The translations under genes and the position numbers were made by a program. A DNA stretch of 64,000 nucleotides from Luteibacter sp. 9135 (lineage in GTDB: Bacteria > Pseudomonadota > Gammaproteobacteria > Xanthomonadales > Rhodanobacteraceae), in contig NZ_JQNB01000001.1 in assembly GCF_000745005.1 (NCBI RefSeq), positions 4,085,501-4,149,500 on the forward strand, given 5' to 3'. Within the stretch, counting starts at the first letter, position 1. Each line of letters begins with the position of its first letter. Of this stretch, positions 16,719 to 26,900 are shown piece after piece. The notes beneath the pieces are model-generated. The model was not told the origin of the DNA, did no database searches, and saw only the letters and a list, made by a program, of their open reading frames with translations.

Positions 16719-17830
16719 AGCGTCAGCCCTCGCCGATGCAGCTCCGCGCTGGCTTCCACCACACGGTCCACCGCGCTGGTGGTGGCCAGCCAGCCGACCA
16801 GTTCTTCCATGCCCCGATCCATGTCGACCTCGGGACGAAACCCGATGAGTCGCTCGGCAAGCGAGATGTCCGCGACGCAGTGGCGGATATCACCGACGCG
16901 GTATTTGCCGACAATGTCGGGCTGGAGCGGATGCCCTGCCGCTTCACCGAGACGCCGTGCGATGTCGGCGATGGTGTAGGCGTTGCCGCTGCCCACGTTG
17001 ATCACCTGCCCCACCGCCGCTGGCGAGTCGTAAGCGAGGCTGCAGGCGCGCGCCACGTCGCGCACGCTCACGAAATCGCGCTGCTGCATGCCGTCTTCGA
17101 AAATCGCCGGCGGGTTGTCGTTGAGCAGGCGGGCGGCAAAGATCGCCAACACGCCGGTATACGGGTTCGACAGTGCCTGTCTGGGACCGTAAACGTTGAA
17201 GAAGCGCAGCGCGGTTGTCGGCACGCCATACGCCTCGCCAACCATCAGGCACAAGCGTTCCTGGTCGTACTTGGACAGGGCATACACCGACGAAAGGTCT
17301 GGCTGCTTGCTTTCGTTGGTCGGCAGAGGGCGCAGCACGTCACCTTGCTTGTCGCGCAGTTCCCAGTCACCGCGTTGCAATTGTTCGCGGCTGCGCCGTT
17401 GCCCGGCCACGGGGTTTCCGCCGATGTCGGCGTACATGCCTTCGCCGTAGATGCTCATGCTCGAGGCGACTACCAGCCGCTCCACGGGACGCTCCGCGAG
17501 TGCTTCGAGCAACACGGCGGTGCCGAGGTTGTTGATCGAGGTATAACCTGCGATCTCGTACATGCTCTGGCCGACGCCGACCGCGGCGGCGAGATGATAC
17601 ACACCGTCGACGCCATCCAGCGCACGACGCACGGCATCGGGGTCGCGCACATCGCCTTCCATCAGTTCGACGCCGCCGTCGAGGTAGGCGGGCCGCTGGC
17701 GCTCGCCGCCGTGTACCTGCGGGCTCAGGATGTCGAGGGCGCGTACCCGGTAACCGTCGGCCAGCAGGCGATCGGCCAGCCAGGACCCGATAAAGCCGGC
17801 ACCGCCGGTGATGAGGACGGTCTTGCTCAT
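16715..17830 (-). CDS. NAD-dependent sugar-nucleotide epimerase (extended SDR)
   Basis: 371 residues. NAD loop GGAGFIGSWLADRLL; catalytic SSM followed by Tyr-x3-Lys in SVYALSKYDQE; FFNVYGPRQ; substrate stretch NPYTGVLAIFAARLL and DGMQQRDFVSV. This resembles dTDP-L-rhamnose or UDP-glucose 4-epimerases with a long insertion after the SSMSIYGEG strand. The start at 17830 (MSKTVLI) has GGGAGCAA before it; the extra six codons upstream are less likely. It is the first gene of the minus-strand cassette and divergent from the UDP-xylose synthase gene. Confidence 0.85.
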   Translation of the reverse strand: MSKTVLITGGAGFIGSWLADRLLADGYRVRALDILSPQVHGGERQRPAYLDGGVELMEGDVRDPDAVRRALDGVDGVYHLAAAVGVGQSMYEIAGYTSINNLGTAVLLEALAERPVERLVVASSMSIYGEGMYADIGGNPVAGQRRSREQLQRGDWELRDKQGDVLRPLPTNESKQPDLSSVYALSKYDQERLCLMVGEAYGVPTTALRFFNVYGPRQALSNPYTGVLAIFAARLLNDNPPAIFEDGMQQRDFVSVRDVARACSLAYDSPAAVGQVINVGSGNAYTIADIARRLGEAAGHPLQPDIVGKYRVGDIRHCVADISLAERLIGFRPEVDMDRGMEELVGWLATTSAVDRVVEASAELHRRGLTL

Positions 17831-17880
17831 GCAGTTGCTCCCGTGCATCGATACATGCAGCTTCGACGCGCACAGCTACA

Positions 17881-17975
17881 GGGGGAGTGAAACCGGGAAG
17901 CCGTGTCATCGACATTGCTTAACGGCACGGCGTGGTCAGCAACGTGTGGCTGAACGCCGTGGTTTTTCACTCCTC
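17881..17975. promoter_or_regulatory. Large nested inverted repeat between divergent cassette arms
   Basis: Outer arms GGAGTGAAA (17884-17892) and TTTCACTCC (17965-17973) flank an inner hairpin: CACGGCGT, then TCAGC, loop aacgtgtg, GCTGA, ACGCCGTG. The gap of 231 bases between the epimerase gene (minus) and UDP-xylose synthase (plus) holds nothing else. It could be an operator, a leader-RNA structure controlling the synthase, or both. Confidence 0.5.
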
Positions 17976-18061
17976 CCGGACGTTTGGCCTTCCATTCTCG
18001 ATCGCGTCGATGGCCCGGCATCGGCACACGTCCACGCTTCCCGCCAGTTGAGGATTCAGTC

Positions 18062-19102
18062 ATGGCAAAGGCTCCTGTTCTGGAAGGCGTCGCTTCGTCG
18101 CCTTCAGTTCCACTGCATGTCGTTGTCGCCGGTGCGGCAGGCTTCGTCGGCAGCCATCTGGTCGATCGGCTGCTCGCCGAGGGTCACCGGGTTACCGGCG
18201 TCGACGACCTGATCACCGGCCGTCGTTCCAACCTCGGTCACCTTGCCAGGCATCCACGTTTCCGGTTGATGGAACACGATATCTCCCGGCCTTTCGACAT
18301 CGAAGAACCCATCGACTGGGTGATGCATCTGGCAAGCCCGGCATCTCCGCCGAAATACCAGCAGTGGCCCATCGAGACCCTCGAGGCGAACAGCTTCGGC
18401 ACACATCACCTGCTGCGCATGGCCCACGAACACGGCGCCAAGTTCCTGCTCGCCAGCACCAGCGAGGTATATGGCGATCCGTTACACCACCCGCAACAGG
18501 AAGACGACTGGGGCAACGTCAACTGCAACGGACCGCGTAGCATGTACGACGAAGGCAAGCGTTATGCCGAGGCGGCGACCATGGCCTTCCACCGCCATCA
18601 CGGACTGCCGGTCAGGATCATCCGTATTTTCAATACGTACGGACCGCGCATGGATGCCCACGACGGTCGCATCGTTACCAACTTCATCTGCCAGGCGCTG
18701 GCCGGCGAGCCGCTCACGATCTTCGGCGACGGCATGCAGACCCGTAGCCTGCAGTTCGTCTCTGACCTTGTCGAAGGTATCCTCCGTTACATGGACTGCG
18801 ACCATTGCGGTCCGATGAACCTCGGCAATCCCGTCGAACGGACCGTGACGGAGATCGCAGAGCTGATCATCCGCCTGGCCGGCAGTTCCTCCACGCTGGT
18901 CTACCGGGATCTTCCGGAGAACGACCCGAGGCGCCGGCGGCCCGACATCAGTCGGGCGCAGGAAGCGCTGGGGTGGACGCCGGTCGTGACTGCCGAAGAA
19001 GGCCTGGCTTTGACCATCGAGGCGTTCCGGCGCGAGTTGACGCCAGCCCGGCGGCGTCGCGCCAGCAGCGCTGGAGAACTCGGGGCGACGGCGAGCGCCT
19101 GA
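18062..19102 (+). CDS. UDP-glucuronate decarboxylase (UDP-xylose synthase)
   Basis: 346 residues. GAAGFVGSHLVDRLL binds NAD; STSEVYGDP, PRSMYDEGKRYAE (catalytic Tyr and Lys) and RIFNTYGPRM are the UXS signature, with the arginine-rich substrate-binding end PENDPRRRRPDIS. It converts UDP-glucuronate to UDP-xylose with bound NAD. The start at 18062 follows GAGGATTC; the upstream extension is unlike the family. It is divergent from the cassette and convergent with the Gfo/Idh gene 21 bases on. It supplies a pentose donor for the transferases. Confidence 0.92.
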   Translation: MAKAPVLEGVASSPSVPLHVVVAGAAGFVGSHLVDRLLAEGHRVTGVDDLITGRRSNLGHLARHPRFRLMEHDISRPFDIEEPIDWVMHLASPASPPKYQQWPIETLEANSFGTHHLLRMAHEHGAKFLLASTSEVYGDPLHHPQQEDDWGNVNCNGPRSMYDEGKRYAEAATMAFHRHHGLPVRIIRIFNTYGPRMDAHDGRIVTNFICQALAGEPLTIFGDGMQTRSLQFVSDLVEGILRYMDCDHCGPMNLGNPVERTVTEIAELIIRLAGSSSTLVYRDLPENDPRRRRPDISRAQEALGWTPVVTAEEGLALTIEAFRRELTPARRRRASSAGELGATASA

Positions 19103-19123
19103 GGCGCGCGTCCCACCCCGGGG

Positions 19124-20113
19124 TCAGCCCGCGTAGACCCGATCCAGTACCTCGCCCAGGCGGACCAGCGTGTCCGCTTCGGGATCGTACGCATGCGATG
19201 CCTGCAGGCCCTGCGCCCACGCCACAGCGGCCCGCCCGGCCCAGGCGTCCGGCGGACTGGCCAGGATAGTGCGCTGCCTCCCATCGAAGCGCTCGAGCAT
19301 GAAGTCGTAGAACGAACCCTCGACGTTGCGCAGGCCGACGCCGCCCTTCGTGCCGTACAGGCGAAGCGATATTTCCGCATCGACGCCAACCGGCAGATTC
19401 CATGAGCAGGCAATGTCGATGACGGCGCCGCCGCTCAGGCGCAAGGTAGCGCTCGCGTAATCCTCGACCGCGTCGGGAGACTCACGCAGCGGCCGCCCCT
19501 TGACGAAGCAGTTCCCACGTACCTCCTCGACACCTGGCCCGTCCAGCAACCACAGCGCGAGATCGACCAGGTGGATGCCAAGGTCGATGACACAACCGCC
19601 GCCGGATTGCGCACGGTCGTAGAACCAGTCCTTGCCCGGTCCATACGCATTGTGGAACGTGGCTTGCGCGGCATAGATCGTGCCGAGCTCGCCTGAGCGC
19701 AGCAGTTGGCGCACCTGTTCCATACCCGCGAGGTGCCGGTAGCTCAGGTCGACGCCCAGTCGGCGATCCGCCGCGCGAGCCGCCTCGACCACGCAGGCGA
19801 CTTCCCTTGCATCGCGCCCCAACGGCTTCTGGCAGAAGACCGGAAGCCCCCGACGGAGCGCGGCAATGGACTGCTCGGCGTGCGCCGCACTTGGCGTAGC
19901 GATGACCACACCATCAAGCGGCTGCTCGAGCAGCCCTTCATAGCTGTCGCAGACCCTGGCGCAAGACGCGATCCGCGTCGCTTCTTCGATGCAGGCGCTA
20001 TCGGTGTCCACGATCGCCACGGCCTCCGCGACGCCGGCGTCGATCAGGGCCTGCATACGATGACGACCGATCCAGCCGACGCCCGCGAAGCCCAGCCTCA
20101 GCAAGCCGCTCAT
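19124..20113 (-). CDS. Gfo/Idh/MocA-family oxidoreductase
   Basis: 329 residues. NAD(P) motif GFAGVGWIGRHRM (8-20). The catalytic lysine is in CQKPLGRD, a variant of EKP. The C-terminal beta-sheet domain has SGGGCVIDLGIHLVDLALWLL with the usual D..H pair. The substrate may be a sugar, an inositol or a UDP-sugar. The start overlaps the stop of the dehydrogenase gene (ATGA). Together with that dehydrogenase it could oxidise or epimerise a sugar for the cassette. Confidence 0.85.
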   Translation of the reverse strand: MSGLLRLGFAGVGWIGRHRMQALIDAGVAEAVAIVDTDSACIEEATRIASCARVCDSYEGLLEQPLDGVVIATPSAAHAEQSIAALRRGLPVFCQKPLGRDAREVACVVEAARAADRRLGVDLSYRHLAGMEQVRQLLRSGELGTIYAAQATFHNAYGPGKDWFYDRAQSGGGCVIDLGIHLVDLALWLLDGPGVEEVRGNCFVKGRPLRESPDAVEDYASATLRLSGGAVIDIACSWNLPVGVDAEISLRLYGTKGGVGLRNVEGSFYDFMLERFDGRQRTILASPPDAWAGRAAVAWAQGLQASHAYDPEADTLVRLGEVLDRVYAG

Positions 20114-21096
20114 GCCATGCTCCCGGTCAGCAGGACCGCCTTGACCAGCCCCTCTTCGCGATCGCGTACCGCGGCCAGTGCATGCCCCGCGTCCTCCAGC
20201 GCATACCGGTGCGATAGCAACAGCGAGAGGTCCAGGCGGCCGTCCACCACGGCCTCGACGGCCAGCCGCATGCCCTCCGTGGCGATAGCAGGATCGCGCT
20301 CGTGCGCGTTCACCACGTCGATGCCGCGCCAGTTCCACAACTGTACGTTGACCTGGCGCAGCCCGTCCTGGTGGAAGCCTGCGATGACCAGACGTCCGCG
20401 CACGGCCGTGAACTCGCCGGCCAGGTCGAGCGGCCACGGCTTCCCCGTACACTCGAAGACGCGATCGCAGAAGGTCCCTCGCGTGATCCTGCTCATGGCC
20501 TCGATCACCGTCGCATGGTCGTCCATGGGCAGCGTATGCGATGCGCCGCAGCGTCTGGCCAGATCGAGCGCCGCCGCTGACCGAGCCACCGCAACCACGC
20601 GCGCACCGGCCCGTGCGCACAGCTGGATCAGCGCCGCGCCGAGGAACCCGACGCCAACGACCGCCACCGTGTGTGTGGCCTCGACACCGGCCCGGCGGAA
20701 AATGTTCATGGCACAGCCCAGGGCTTCGCCGGGAAACGCCTCGCCTTCGAGCTCGGCAGGCAGGGCGACGACATGAGCGGCCTCGGCGACGTCGTAGTCG
20801 GCGTAGGCGCGAAACGACAGCGCGGCGACTCTCTGGCCCGGCACCAGTCCGCTCACCTGCTCACCCACGGCCTCGACGACGCCCCAACCTTCGTGACCCA
20901 GATCACCCGGTGGCATCGGGTAATCGAACCACGCCCGTCCTTCGAAGGCGGGCATGTTGGAGGCGCAGATGCCGCTGCCCTGCAAGCGGATAAGGACCTG
21001 GGTCGGGCCTGGCGACGGAACCTCGGTATGCTCGATGCGCATGTCGCCTGGGGCGGCGAGGACGGCGGCGCGCATGACGGTCGGTGTGGCGGGCAT
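20110..21096 (-). CDS. MDR-family zinc-type dehydrogenase
   Basis: 328 residues. GroES-like N-domain with the catalytic-zinc residues in GSGICASN and LGHEGWG, and a Rossmann domain with VVGVGFLGAALIQL. The four-cysteine structural zinc loop of classical alcohol dehydrogenases is missing, as in sorbitol-type or bacteriochlorophyllide-type enzymes. A perfect AAGGAG ribosome site precedes the ATG. It lies 47 bases after the transporter gene and overlaps the Gfo/Idh gene, so the pair acts in one pathway. Confidence 0.82.
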   Translation of the reverse strand: MPATPTVMRAAVLAAPGDMRIEHTEVPSPGPTQVLIRLQGSGICASNMPAFEGRAWFDYPMPPGDLGHEGWGVVEAVGEQVSGLVPGQRVAALSFRAYADYDVAEAAHVVALPAELEGEAFPGEALGCAMNIFRRAGVEATHTVAVVGVGFLGAALIQLCARAGARVVAVARSAAALDLARRCGASHTLPMDDHATVIEAMSRITRGTFCDRVFECTGKPWPLDLAGEFTAVRGRLVIAGFHQDGLRQVNVQLWNWRGIDVVNAHERDPAIATEGMRLAVEAVVDGRLDLSLLLSHRYALEDAGHALAAVRDREEGLVKAVLLTGSMA

Positions 21097-21143
21097 CGTT
21101 TCTCCTTCGGAGCGTGGCGTGAAGAATGGTTACGGCGCCGCGC

Positions 21144-22541
21144 TCATCGGCGGCTCATGATCCAGAACACGGCGAGACCCAGGGCGAGCAAACCGGTGAC
21201 GGCCGCGGTGCCCCAGCCGAGGATTCGGGTGGTCAGGCTGTTCGCGTGCGCACCCATCATCTGGCGGTCGCCGGTCATGATCATCATCATGACCAGCAGC
21301 GGCGGCACGGAAAGGCCCTGCACGATGCCCGACCAGACCAGCGCGCGCATGGGGTTGAACCCAAGCAGGTTGAGCAGTACCGCTGCCAGCGTAGCCAGCA
21401 CGATACAGCTGTAGAACAGCGGCGCCTGGATTGGCGACCGGTGCAGGCTGCCCGGTGCGCGCAGCACCTGCACGATGTCGTACGCCGCGCCGGTGGTCAT
21501 CACCGGAAAGGCGAGGAAGCCGACACCGACGATGCCCAGCGCGAACAGCCAGCGCGCGGCTGGCCCGGCGACCGGTTCGAGCGCCGACGCGGCTTGAGCG
21601 GCGCTGTCGATGTCGTGTCGACCGGCGGCATGCAGCGTGGCACCGGTCGCCATGATGATGAAGTACAGGATGATGTTCGAATAGGCTACGCCCGCCAGGG
21701 CGTCGCGCCTGACCCGCTGCAGGTCCGCTGGCTGCACGTGGCGGCCCCCCTCAGGCGTCCTCGCGCCGTTCTCGACACGCTCTTCCACCTGCTGGTTGGA
21801 CTGCCATGTGTAGATATAGGCCGAGAGCGACGTCCCGACGCACGCCACCAACATGGCGACAAAGCCGAGGTCTGCCACGCCGGTGGGTATGAAGGTGCCG
21901 CGCAAAACCTCGATGGGATCGGGACGAGCCAGCACGGCTGCGCCGATATAGGCGAACAAAGCCAGCGTCAGCCAACGGAACAGCCGCCGCAGCAAAGCAT
22001 ATGAGCCGACGATCTGGACCGCCGTGATCGCCGTGGCCACCACGAGCACGATGGACCAGGGTGGCATCGGTACCAACAGGGCCACGGCCGCGCCGATGCC
22101 GCCGAGATTGGCTGCCGCCTCGATAAGGTTCCCGGCCACCGCCAAAAACGCGAGCGGATAAACCGTCTCGCGCGGAAACCGGTCCACCAGTGCGCCAAAC
22201 AAGCCCTTCCCATACACGCGGCCTAGCTTGCCGGAAACGTACATGACCACGTACATCATGGGCAGGAGCAGCGGGGCGATCCACAACGCCGACAATCCAT
22301 AACGCGCGCCGACGCTCGCGTAAGTGCCGATCGCCGAGGGGTCGTCGTCGGCGGCACCGGCGATCAATCCCGTTCCCAACCAGATCGGCACGGGCCGTTT
22401 CGCTTTTCCGCCGCCTGTCTTCGGGCTCACCTGCCTATCCCGTCGCTGCGGAGACGTTGCATGATGGCTGTGCCGCACACCGGCACCGGCGCGCTGGATG
22501 TGAATACGGGCTGATAACAATGAACGGCGTGCAGACGCCAC
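21144..22541 (-). CDS. NRAMP-related divalent metal transporter
   Basis: 465 residues with 11 likely membrane helices. TM1 carries DPSAIGTY (67-74) in place of the canonical DPGN; TM6 reads TSLSAYIYTWQSNQQ (237-251) and lacks the MPH metal-binding methionine. That variation suggests magnesium or another non-manganese ion, or altered selectivity. The GTG start at 22541 is set by a strong AAGGAG site 8-9 bases before it, leaving an Arg-rich 50-residue cytosolic tail; an internal GTG at 22430 is possible. Divergent from the sigma-54 regulator. Confidence 0.8.
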   Translation of the reverse strand: MASARRSLLSARIHIQRAGAGVRHSHHATSPQRRDRQVSPKTGGGKAKRPVPIWLGTGLIAGAADDDPSAIGTYASVGARYGLSALWIAPLLLPMMYVVMYVSGKLGRVYGKGLFGALVDRFPRETVYPLAFLAVAGNLIEAAANLGGIGAAVALLVPMPPWSIVLVVATAITAVQIVGSYALLRRLFRWLTLALFAYIGAAVLARPDPIEVLRGTFIPTGVADLGFVAMLVACVGTSLSAYIYTWQSNQQVEERVENGARTPEGGRHVQPADLQRVRRDALAGVAYSNIILYFIIMATGATLHAAGRHDIDSAAQAASALEPVAGPAARWLFALGIVGVGFLAFPVMTTGAAYDIVQVLRAPGSLHRSPIQAPLFYSCIVLATLAAVLLNLLGFNPMRALVWSGIVQGLSVPPLLVMMMIMTGDRQMMGAHANSLTTRILGWGTAAVTGLLALGLAVFWIMSRR

Positions 22542-22628
22542 GCTTACGACTCCTTTACGAATCCATCACGCCGTTACCCGGACCGTGATGCGAGCTTTCG
22601 CAGGTTCAAGAGCAACAGGGATCACCCG

Positions 22629-23924
22629 TTGAAAGGGAACCTCCTCATTCTCGACGACGATCGTCCGTTCGCGGAGCGCGCCAGTGCCTTCGCCAGGGAA
22701 GTCGGCTTCGATGTCCATCCCGCCCTGACGCTGGAAGACGCGCTTGCGGCAGCCGGCAGCCAGCGTTTCGATTGCGCGCTGATCGACATCGGCCTGCCCG
22801 ACGGCTGCGGGCTGGATCTGCTCTCCGACACCCGGCTGGCCGGTACGTCCAAGATCGTGATGAGCGGCGATTCCGCACTGGCTGCCTGGGCGAGCCGGCA
22901 GATACCGGGGACCCTGGGGGTGCTCACCAAACCCTTCCGCTTCGCCGCGTTCCGCGAACTCCTCGCCAGACAGGAAGCCCATGGGACCCTCCCGGGCGCT
23001 ATCGTCGCCCCTCGTCTTCTCGGCGACTCGCCCATCATCCAGGCAGTCGTCCACGAACTGCGTGCCGTCGCTCCGACCCGCTTCCCCGTGCTGATCCATG
23101 GCGGAAGTGGAACAGGCAAGGAGCTTGCTGCGCGCATGGTGCACGAACACAGCCGGCGCGAGGGGCGCCTGATCACCGTCAACTGCGCCGCGCTGGCACC
23201 TGACCTGCTCGCCAGCCAGATGTTCGGCCATCGGCGAGGCAGCTTCACGGGTGCGGTCGATACGCATACCGGGCTTGTGGAACAGGCCGAGGGGGGAACC
23301 TTGTTCCTCGACGAAATCGCCGAAGCGCCTCCAGGCATGCAAGCCGCACTGCTGCGCTTCCTGGAGTCGGGTGAAATCACACCGCTCGGTTCGAGGGGAC
23401 CGCGACGTGCCAACGTGCGCGTGATCGCCGCGACGAATATCGAACCACGTGCGGCGGTCGCCGATGGAAAGCTGCGTGCTGACCTGTATTTTCGGATTGC
23501 CGGCTACGAGGTTCGAATGCCGGAACTCAGGGAGCGACCGGAGGATATCGAGATCATCGCCCAGGCGATGCTGGATGTACTCAATGCGGAATACGGCACC
23601 GCTCGCGGGTTCGCACACAACGCGTTCGACGCACTACGCGGGTACAGGTGGGCGGGCAATGTGCGCGAACTGAGGCAAGTGGTCCAGCGCGCCTGGCTGC
23701 GCGGAACCGAACGGTTGGTGTTGCAGCGGCCGGCGACAACCGCTACTGCCGCCTTGCCCCTTACCCTCGAGGAGATCGAACGCGAGGCTATTCTCGAAGC
23801 ATTGGCCGAAAGCGGCAACGACCGCGCGATGGCCGCGCGGCGGCTCGGCATCAGTACGAAAACGATCTACAACAAGCTTGCCCGCTACCGCGATCAATCG
23901 CATGCCGAAGGCGCCTCCCGGTGA
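22629..23924 (+). CDS. Sigma-54-dependent response regulator
   Basis: 431 residues: REC domain (4-110; phospho-acceptor Asp53 in CALIDIGLPDG, Lys in LTKPFRF), AAA+ sigma-54 domain (about 135-365; Walker A GGSGTGKE, GSFTGA loop with Ser for the usual Ala, Walker B GGTLFLDEI, R-finger region LRADLYFR) and Fis-type helix-turn-helix (about 385-425). TTG start. It activates sigma-54 promoters when phosphorylated. The partner kinase is probably the hybrid protein 69 bases downstream. NtrC/DctD-like architecture. Confidence 0.9.
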   Translation: MKGNLLILDDDRPFAERASAFAREVGFDVHPALTLEDALAAAGSQRFDCALIDIGLPDGCGLDLLSDTRLAGTSKIVMSGDSALAAWASRQIPGTLGVLTKPFRFAAFRELLARQEAHGTLPGAIVAPRLLGDSPIIQAVVHELRAVAPTRFPVLIHGGSGTGKELAARMVHEHSRREGRLITVNCAALAPDLLASQMFGHRRGSFTGAVDTHTGLVEQAEGGTLFLDEIAEAPPGMQAALLRFLESGEITPLGSRGPRRANVRVIAATNIEPRAAVADGKLRADLYFRIAGYEVRMPELRERPEDIEIIAQAMLDVLNAEYGTARGFAHNAFDALRGYRWAGNVRELRQVVQRAWLRGTERLVLQRPATTATAALPLTLEEIEREAILEALAESGNDRAMAARRLGISTKTIYNKLARYRDQSHAEGASR

Positions 23925-23993
23925 TACCCTGGCTACACGGCGGCAACATCCCCTTTTTACGGCGCATGGGCGACAATCGGCCCCCAGTCGTCC

Positions 23994-26900
23994 ATGGCAG
24001 CCATGATGTCCGAGCCGTCCCCGCCCCGCGATCCTGAAATCGATCCGAACATTCGGGTAAGCCACCTCGACTTTCCGATCGTGGGTATCGGTACCTCGGC
24101 AGGCGGCCTTACGGCGCTGGCGCACTTTCTCGAGGCCCTGCCGGCCAAGCCGGGTATGGCCATCGTCATCGTGATGCACCTGTCGCCCAAGCACAACAGC
24201 ATCGTTGACAAGATCCTGCAGCGATCCACCGCCATGCCCGTCACTCAGGTCACCGAGCCGATACCCCTGCGCAATAACGAGATCTACGTGATCTCGCCGC
24301 GCAGGGGCTTGTCGATGACGGACGGCTACCTGCGCCTGGTCGACCTGCATCGTCCGCGCGGCAAGCACGTGGCCATCGACTTCTTCTTCCGTACGCTGGC
24401 CGAAGTGCACCGTGAGCGCGCGATGGCGGTGGTGCTGACCGGAACCGGGTCCGACGGTTCAGTCGGCATTGCCAGGATCCGCGAGCGCGGCGGCATCACC
24501 TTCGCCCAGCACCCCGACGACGCCGAATATGATCAGATGCCCAGGGCAGCCATCGCCACCGGGGCTGTCGACATCGTCCTGCCTCTTGGCGAGTTGCCCG
24601 AGCGCATCCTGCATCTGGCGCGCGAAGCGGCCCGGATCTCGCTGCCTGAGCTGGGCGAGCCGCCGGATGTCGCCCCCGACGATCCGCCGCCCCCCGAGGG
24701 CTCCGCCGTCGACGAGGACGCCTTGCGCGACATCATGCTGATCCTGCGGGCGAAGACCAGCCACGACTTCAGCTCGTACAAGCGCGCCACCGTGCTGCGA
24801 CGGATCGAGCGACGCATGCAGGTCAATGGCATCCAGACGTTGGAAGCCTATCGTGACTACCTGCACGACCATCCGAACGAGCGACCAGCCTTGCTCAAGG
24901 ACATGCTCATCAGCGTGACCAACTTCTTTCGCGATCGTGATGCGTTCGAGGCGCTGGAAAGGGTGGTGATCCCGCAGCTGTTCGAGGCGGCCGGCGAAAC
25001 GCAGCGGGTGCGCGCCTGGTGTGCCGGCTGTGCCACGGGTGAGGAGGCCTACTCCGTCGCCATGCTGCTTGCCGAGGCCGCGGCGCCCACCGGGGTGGCG
25101 GTGCAGGTGTTTGCCACGGACATCGACGACGAGGCCATCACGTATGCGCGGCATGGGTGCTACCCCTCCGCCGTCGTCACCGATATTCCCCCCAGCCGGG
25201 TCACCCGCTTCCTCACCCGCGACGACAACTTCTACCGGGTGGCCAAGCCGCTGCGCGAGCGAGTGCTGTTCGCCCGGCACAATGTTCTGCAGGATCCGCC
25301 GTTCTCCAAGCTCGACCTGATTACCTGCCGGAATCTGCTGATCTACCTGAACCGCGATATCCAGGCTCACGTGCTGGAGATGTTCCATTTCGCTTTGCGA
25401 CCGGGCGGCTACCTGTTCCTGGGTAGCTCCGAGTCGGCCGACGTGGTTTCGAAGTTCTTCACGCCGATCGACAAGAAACAACGTATCTACCGGGCCAACC
25501 TGATTCCACGTGGCGGGCTCTACGTGCCTGTTCCGACGCGGCAGTTGCCCACGCAATCGGCCGTAGGCGTCGCCGCTCAGCAAGCGGCGCAGGAGCGCCG
25601 GAGCCGCTCGCTGGCCGACATCCACCGCAAGGCGGTCGAGGATCACCAGCCGCCGACCGTCCTGGTCGACCGCGACGGACACGTGGCACACATGTCCGAA
25701 AACGCGGGCGCGTACCTGCGGATGACCGGTGGCGCGCCGTCCTACCAGCTCACGTCGCTCGTCATCCCGGAGCTGAGGCTGGAGTTGCGCGCCTCACTGT
25801 TCCAGGCCTCCAAGGATGGCCGCAATGTGCGCTCGCCAGCCGTGCGCATGGAGCGCGACGGCAGGCTGTCCTCGATCACGATCGAGGTGCGACCGGTTCG
25901 CGACCAGGAAACCGGCGCCGGTTACCAGTTGGTGGTATTCCACGAGCAAGCCGCGGCGGAGAAGCCGCCGGGTGAGGAGGACGGCACCGAGCAGACGCCG
26001 ATCCTGCTGCAGTTGGAGGAAGAACTCAAGCGCGCGAAGGAGCAGCTTCAGATCACCATCGAAGAGTCCGAAACCTCGGCCGAGGAGCTGAAAGCCTCCA
26101 ACGAAGAGCTCCAGTCGATCAACGAAGAGCTCCGCTCCGCCACCGAGGAACTGGAAACCAGCAAGGAAGAACTTCAGTCGATCAATGAAGAATTGATCAC
26201 GGTCAACCACGAGCTGAAGCTCAAGGTCGATGAAACCGCCAAGGTCAACGACGACCTGCACAACCTGGTTGTCTCCACCGATATCGCGACGGTCTTCGTC
26301 GATCGGGAGATGTGTATCAAGCGTTTCACGCCGCGCGCGGCCGATGTGTTCCGGCTGATCGCAGCCGACGTCGGCCGATCGCTGCTGGACCTCAACCACA
26401 GCCTGGACTATCCCGATCTGGCAGCCGATGCGGAGCAGGCCTTCCACTCGCTGCGCAATATCGACCGGGAAGTGGGCAGCCAGAACGGCCGCTGGTACAT
26501 CGCGCGGATCCTCCCCTACCGTACGGCGGAGGACCGGATCGAGGGCGCGGTGCTCACCTTCATCGACATCACCCGGCGGCGCAACGCCGAAGAGACCGCG
26601 CGCAGCAGCGAGGAACGCATGCGTCTGGTCGCCGACAGCGCCGTGGATTACGCCATCATCACTACCGACCCCGAAGGCATCATCACGTCCTGGAGTCGCG
26701 GCGCCGAGCGTATCTTCCGCTATTCCGCCACCGATGCCATCGGCATGCATGGCGACCTGATCTTCACCCCGGAGGACCGTGCCCGCGGCGCGTTCCGACG
26801 CGAAATGGAAATCGCCAGCAACGAAGGCCGGGCCAACGACGACCGCTGGCACCTGCGCTCGGATGGTCAACGGATTTACTGCAGCGGCATCACCACCCCG

